Part shown: piece after piece, positions 5,779-8,516 of the stretch
How positions within the stretch are numbered: the stretch's first letter is position 1
Layout of the letters: the number at the start of each line of letters is the position of its first letter
NCBI GenBank assembly: GCA_004211235.1
Contig: SEEY01000140.1
Coordinates: 1 to 8,516, forward strand
Direction of reading: 5' to 3'
DNA from: Rubrivivax sp.
GTDB lineage: Bacteria > Pseudomonadota > Gammaproteobacteria > Burkholderiales > Burkholderiaceae
DNA: 8,516 nt
Position numbers and translations under genes: made by a program
Notes under the pieces: generated by a model
Database searches by the model: none
What the model saw: the letters and a program-made list of their open reading frames with translations, nothing else
What the model was told of the DNA's origin: nothing

Positions 5779-6897
5779 TCAGGTCGAAGTCGTTGAAGCC
5801 TGGACGGCGCCCGTGAGCAGCGCCTCATAGCGCTGCTGCATCAGCGCCAGGCCATGCTCGGCGAAGGCGCGCTCACGCGCCGCAGCGCCCAGGCGGGCCA
5901 CGAGCACGGGCTCACGCAGCAGGCGAGCCATGGCCGCGGCAAGAGCCGGCGCGTCGCCCTCGGGAACGAGCAGGCCGGTCACACCCTGCTCAAGCACACC
6001 GCGCACCCCGACAACATCCGACGCGATGCAGGCGCAGCCGGCGGCCATCGCCTCGACCAGCGCCAGCGGCATGCCTTCGAAGTGGGTGGCAAGCACGAAG
6101 ATGGCCTGCGACCGCAGCAGGCCGGGAACGTCGCCATGCTGGCCCAGAAAGTCCACCTGGCCGGCAACGCCCAGACGCGCCGCCAGCGCCTGCATGCGCG
6201 CCTTCAGCGGCCCGAGGCCGGCCAGCTGCAGGCGCGGCTTCAAGCCTTCAGCCGCCAGCAACGCCAGCGCGTGCAGCAAGGTAGCGTGATCCTTCTGCCG
6301 CGCGAAGCGGGCCGACATGACGAGGCCCGGCTCACGCTGGCCGCTCGGCGCCGGGAAGCGCGACAGGTTGATGCCGTTCGGGATCGCGATGGTCTTGCCA
6401 GCGGGCAGGCCCTGGGCCAGCAGGCTCTGCCGAACGCCTTCGCTGACACCCACCAGCGCTGCGCTCTTCTCGGCCAGACGGCGGCTCTGCCACAGGCTCA
6501 ACGGCGAGTAGCGCTCGCGGGAGTTGTGCTCCACCTGCACCAGCACCGGCACGCCCGCGCGCAGACCGGCGGCGCGGCCGATCAGGTGCTCGGGAAAGCC
6601 GTGCGCCAGCAGCGCCACCGGCCGCAGCTCGCGCAGCAGGCCGTCCAGCGACGAGACCGTCAGCGCATGCCACCACCAGCTCGACACCAGATGGACGGAC
6701 AGTCCCTGCGCGCGCAGCGCCTCAATGCGGGCCATCGGCGTATGGCGCTTGGTGCGCAGCACGAGCACTGGCTCGAACGGCCCGCCGCGCAGCGCGGCAA
6801 GGCAGAGATCGACGGCCACCTGGGTGGCGCCCGAGAAGCCGCCGGTCACGAAGTGAACGACCTTGGGACGGGCTCTCATCGAGGTGTCGTTCGGCAT
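5779..6897 (-). CDS. Family 4 glycosyltransferase (GT-B fold)
   Basis: This is a retaining GT4 enzyme of 372 residues, with two Rossmann-like halves. The N-terminal half opens K-V-V-H-F-V-T-G-G-F-S-G-A-T (12-25), a glycine-rich loop usual for acceptor-side binding. The middle has V-Q-V-E-H-N-S-R-E-R-Y-S and V-G-V-S-E-G-V, both common in GT4 enzymes. The donor half begins I-P-N-G-I-N (172-177). S-A-R-F-A-R-Q-K-D-H (195-204) follows, and the hallmark E-x7-E is Glu274-G-M-P-L-A-L-V-Glu282, followed by A-M-A-A-G-C. No membrane segment is seen. The start is uncertain. The frame is open to an ATG at 6984, but that would overlap the divergent msbA start and add non-conserved sequence. I prefer 6897 (MPNDTSMRAR); 6879 is an equally good start, and neither has a Shine-Dalgarno sequence. 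It converges on the operon 8 bp away and diverges from msbA, so it is expressed separately but probably serves the same glycan. Confidence 0.9.
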   Translation of the reverse strand: MPNDTSMRARPKVVHFVTGGFSGATQVAVDLCLAALRGGPFEPVLVLRTKRHTPMARIEALRAQGLSVHLVSSWWWHALTVSSLDGLLRELRPVALLAHGFPEHLIGRAAGLRAGVPVLVQVEHNSRERYSPLSLWQSRRLAEKSAALVGVSEGVRQSLLAQGLPAGKTIAIPNGINLSRFPAPSGQREPGLVMSARFARQKDHATLLHALALLAAEGLKPRLQLAGLGPLKARMQALAARLGVAGQVDFLGQHGDVPGLLRSQAIFVLATHFEGMPLALVEAMAAGCACIASDVVGVRGVLEQGVTGLLVPEGDAPALAAAMARLLREPVLVARLGAAARERAFAEHGLALMQQRYEALLTGAVQASTTST

Positions 6898-6967
6898 GGC
6901 GGCGCAGTGTAATGAGCGGATCGTCAGGTGCCGGCGGCCCACTTGCCCCGGGAGACAATGCCGCTCC
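6898..6967. promoter_or_regulatory. 70-bp divergent control region between a GT4 gene and msbA
   Basis: Both flanking genes must be read outward from this short gap or from inside the neighbouring gene. On the plus strand TGTAAT (6908-6913) matches five of six bases of the sigma-70 -10 box and would place a start about 48 bases before msbA. No good -35 box lies 16-18 bases upstream. On the minus strand the overlapping TACACT (complement of 6906-6911) could be the -10 of the GT4 gene, also without a good -35. GGGAG (6950-6954) lies 13 bases before the msbA ATG, a long but possible ribosome-binding distance. An out-of-frame ATG at 6958 sits nearer to it. These are weak calls by eye. Confidence 0.35.
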
Positions 6968-8516
6968 ATGTCTCCCGACTCCAACGCCTCCGTGGCCCGC
7001 CGTCTCGGCCAGTTCGTCTATCCACACCGTTGGGGTGCCTTGCTCACGGTGCTGGCCTATGTCGGCGCCGCAGCCACCGAGCCGATGATCCCCAAGCTGA
7101 TCGGCTATGCCTTCGGCGAGGGCTTTGCCAAGGACGCCTTTCCGCTCTGGATGATTCCGGTCGTGCTGATCGGCCTGTACCTGATGCGCGGCCTGTTCGG
7201 CTTCGCCGGCCAATACCTCTTCAACTGGACGGTCACGCGCAGCGTGATGGACTTTCGCGCCGCCCTCGTCAACGCGCTGCTGCGATTGGACGCGCAGATC
7301 TACACGCGCATGCAGCCCGGCACGGCCGTCAGCAAGGTCGTCAACGACCCGCAGCAGATCCTGCAACTCGTTGGCGATGTCGGCATGAGCGTGCTGCGCG
7401 ACGGCCTGCCCGCGGTGGCGATGCTCGGCTATCTGTTCTACCTGAACTGGCAGCTGACGCTGCTCAGTCTCGTCGTCACGCCGCTGATGGCGCTGATCAT
7501 GAAGAAGGTCAACCAGCGCATGCGGCTGATGGCCTCGCGCAGCTATGACGCCCAGCTGCTGCTGGTCAACAAGGTGGACGACCTCGCGCGTGCCTGGCGC
7601 GTGGTGCGCCAGTTCGGCGCGGAGGCCCATGAACGACAGCGCTTCGCCGATGTCGCCCACGAAGTGCGCCGCAACAACCTGAAGACGGCCACCGCCGGCG
7701 CCCTGGCGCAGCCGCTGTCGCAGCTGGTCGCGGCCATCGGCCTGTCCTGCATCATCTGCGTGACGCTGTGGCAGGCGCGCGCCGAGGGCACCGGCGTCCA
7801 GGCCTTCGCCGAGTTCGTCACCGCGCTGCTGCTGCTCACTTCACGGCTGCGCCACCTGTCCGATCTGGCAGCGCCGCTGACTCGGGCCAGCGTCATCGCC
7901 AAGGGCTGCTTCGAGCTGATGGACGCGCCCAAGGAAGCCGACACCGGCAGCCGCGAACTGCAAGGCCCCGCACGAGGAGACATCGTCATGGCCGACGTTC
8001 GGATGACCTACCCCGGCGCCTCGCAACCCGCCCTCGACGGCCTGAGCCTCACTTTTGCCGCCGGCAAGACGACGGCGCTGGTGGGCGCCTCCGGCGCGGG
8101 CAAGAGCTCGATCATCCATCTGCTGCTGGGCTTCGGCCGGCCCGATGCGGGCCAGATCCGGCTCGACGGCGTCGACATCGAGGCGCTGACGCGGCTCTCC
8201 CTGCGCCGCCAGTTCGCCGTTGTGTCGCAGGACATCGTGCTGTTCGACGACTCGGTGGCCGCCAACATCGCCTACGCCCAGCCGCGCGACGAGGCCAAGC
8301 TGGAAGCCGCGCTGCGCGCCGCCCACCTGTGGGACTTCGTGCACACGCTGCCCGAGGGCGTGGAAACCAACGTCGGCGCCAACGGCAGCAAGCTGTCAGG
8401 CGGTCAGCGCCAGCGCCTGGCCATCGCGCGGGCGCTGTACAAGGAAGCGCCGATCTGGATCTTCGACGAGGCCACGTCGGCCCTCGACACCGAGAGCGAG
8501 CGCGCGGTGCAGCAGG
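6968..8516 (+). CDS. msbA: Lipid A flippase MsbA, ABC transporter half-unit (3' end outside window)
   Basis: MsbA is a homodimeric inner-membrane ABC exporter that uses ATP to flip core-lipid A from the cytoplasmic to the periplasmic leaflet. The window holds 516 complete codons and no stop; the family is about 580-600, so roughly the last 70-80 residues are missing. The membrane domain has hydrophobic spans near 23-47, 59-84, 144-178 (two spans), 249-270 and 277-293. The ATPase domain starts near 336. Walker A is G-A-S-G-A-G-K-S-S (373-381, Lys379), the Q-loop is Gln421 in V-V-S-Q-D-I-V-L-F, the signature is L-S-G-G-Q (476-480), and Walker B is I-W-I-F-D-E (496-501). The D-loop S-A-L-D is at 504-507; the switch histidine lies beyond the end. 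No other in-frame start exists close upstream, which supports the ATG at 6968. MsbA is preferred over other ABC exporters from its overall match and the LPS context (lapAB, glycosyltransferases). Confidence 0.92.
   Translation, partial: MSPDSNASVARRLGQFVYPHRWGALLTVLAYVGAAATEPMIPKLIGYAFGEGFAKDAFPLWMIPVVLIGLYLMRGLFGFAGQYLFNWTVTRSVMDFRAALVNALLRLDAQIYTRMQPGTAVSKVVNDPQQILQLVGDVGMSVLRDGLPAVAMLGYLFYLNWQLTLLSLVVTPLMALIMKKVNQRMRLMASRSYDAQLLLVNKVDDLARAWRVVRQFGAEAHERQRFADVAHEVRRNNLKTATAGALAQPLSQLVAAIGLSCIICVTLWQARAEGTGVQAFAEFVTALLLLTSRLRHLSDLAAPLTRASVIAKGCFELMDAPKEADTGSRELQGPARGDIVMADVRMTYPGASQPALDGLSLTFAAGKTTALVGASGAGKSSIIHLLLGFGRPDAGQIRLDGVDIEALTRLSLRRQFAVVSQDIVLFDDSVAANIAYAQPRDEAKLEAALRAAHLWDFVHTLPEGVETNVGANGSKLSGGQRQRLAIARALYKEAPIWIFDEATSALDTESERAVQQ

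Noticed and set aside
5854..6912. Plus-strand open frame of 352 codons opposite the GT4 gene
   Set aside because: It is antisense to a gene with clear GT4 motifs. The product is rich in Gln, Arg and His with no family features, as expected from GC-rich codon use read on the other strand.
6928..7548. Plus-strand frame of 206 codons overlapping the start of msbA, including an ATG at 6958
   Set aside because: It is out of frame with msbA and its translation is Arg-rich filler; the msbA frame has all ABC transporter motifs.
6722..7660. Minus-strand open frame of 312 codons across the GT4/msbA junction
   Set aside because: It overlaps two well-supported genes and their divergent promoter region, and its product is His/Gln-rich and unlike any protein family I know.

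Overview
The window looks like the chromosome of a betaproteobacterium of the order Burkholderiales. The evidence is high GC (strongly G/C-ending codons), the order rpsA - ihfB - lapA - lapB, and the close fit of these proteins to that group. The genus cannot be named from the sequence; the Leptothrix/Rubrivivax/Roseateles-type groups are plausible guesses only. There are no tRNA or rRNA genes, CRISPR arrays, insertion sequences, phage genes or other clear mobile DNA.

Layout. Positions 1-1023 hold the 3' part of rpsA (ribosomal protein S1). A 108-bp gap with two strong hairpins leads to ihfB (IHF beta subunit, 1132-1431). A 242-bp non-coding stretch rich in small inverted repeats follows. Then comes a tightly packed run on the plus strand: lapA (1674-1982), lapB (1972-3114), a small GT-A-type glycosyltransferase (3111-3842), a membrane-anchored capsule-synthesis-type glycosyltransferase (3850-4818) and a family 2 glycosyltransferase (4802-5770). 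Junctions are overlaps of 11, 4 and 17 bp plus one 7-bp gap, so these five genes are very probably one translationally coupled operon. A family 4 glycosyltransferase lies on the minus strand (6897-5779), ending 8 bp from the previous gene. The lipid A flippase gene msbA (6968 to beyond the window end) diverges from it across a 70-bp gap.

How it fits together. LapA and LapB are inner-membrane proteins; in E. coli LapB controls the rate of lipopolysaccharide synthesis by presenting LpxC to the protease FtsH. MsbA flips core-lipid A across the inner membrane. The four glycosyltransferases between them are therefore most simply read as a strain- or genus-specific set that builds LPS core or another surface glycan, set between a regulator of LPS synthesis and the LPS flippase. 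That functional link is inferred from position and family; no substrate can be read from the sequence.

No feature here demands a new biological system. The most interesting points are the glycosyltransferase cassette fused to the lapAB operon, the first enzyme of that cassette (3111-3842), the mutually exclusive hairpins between rpsA and ihfB, and the compact divergent control region in front of msbA.
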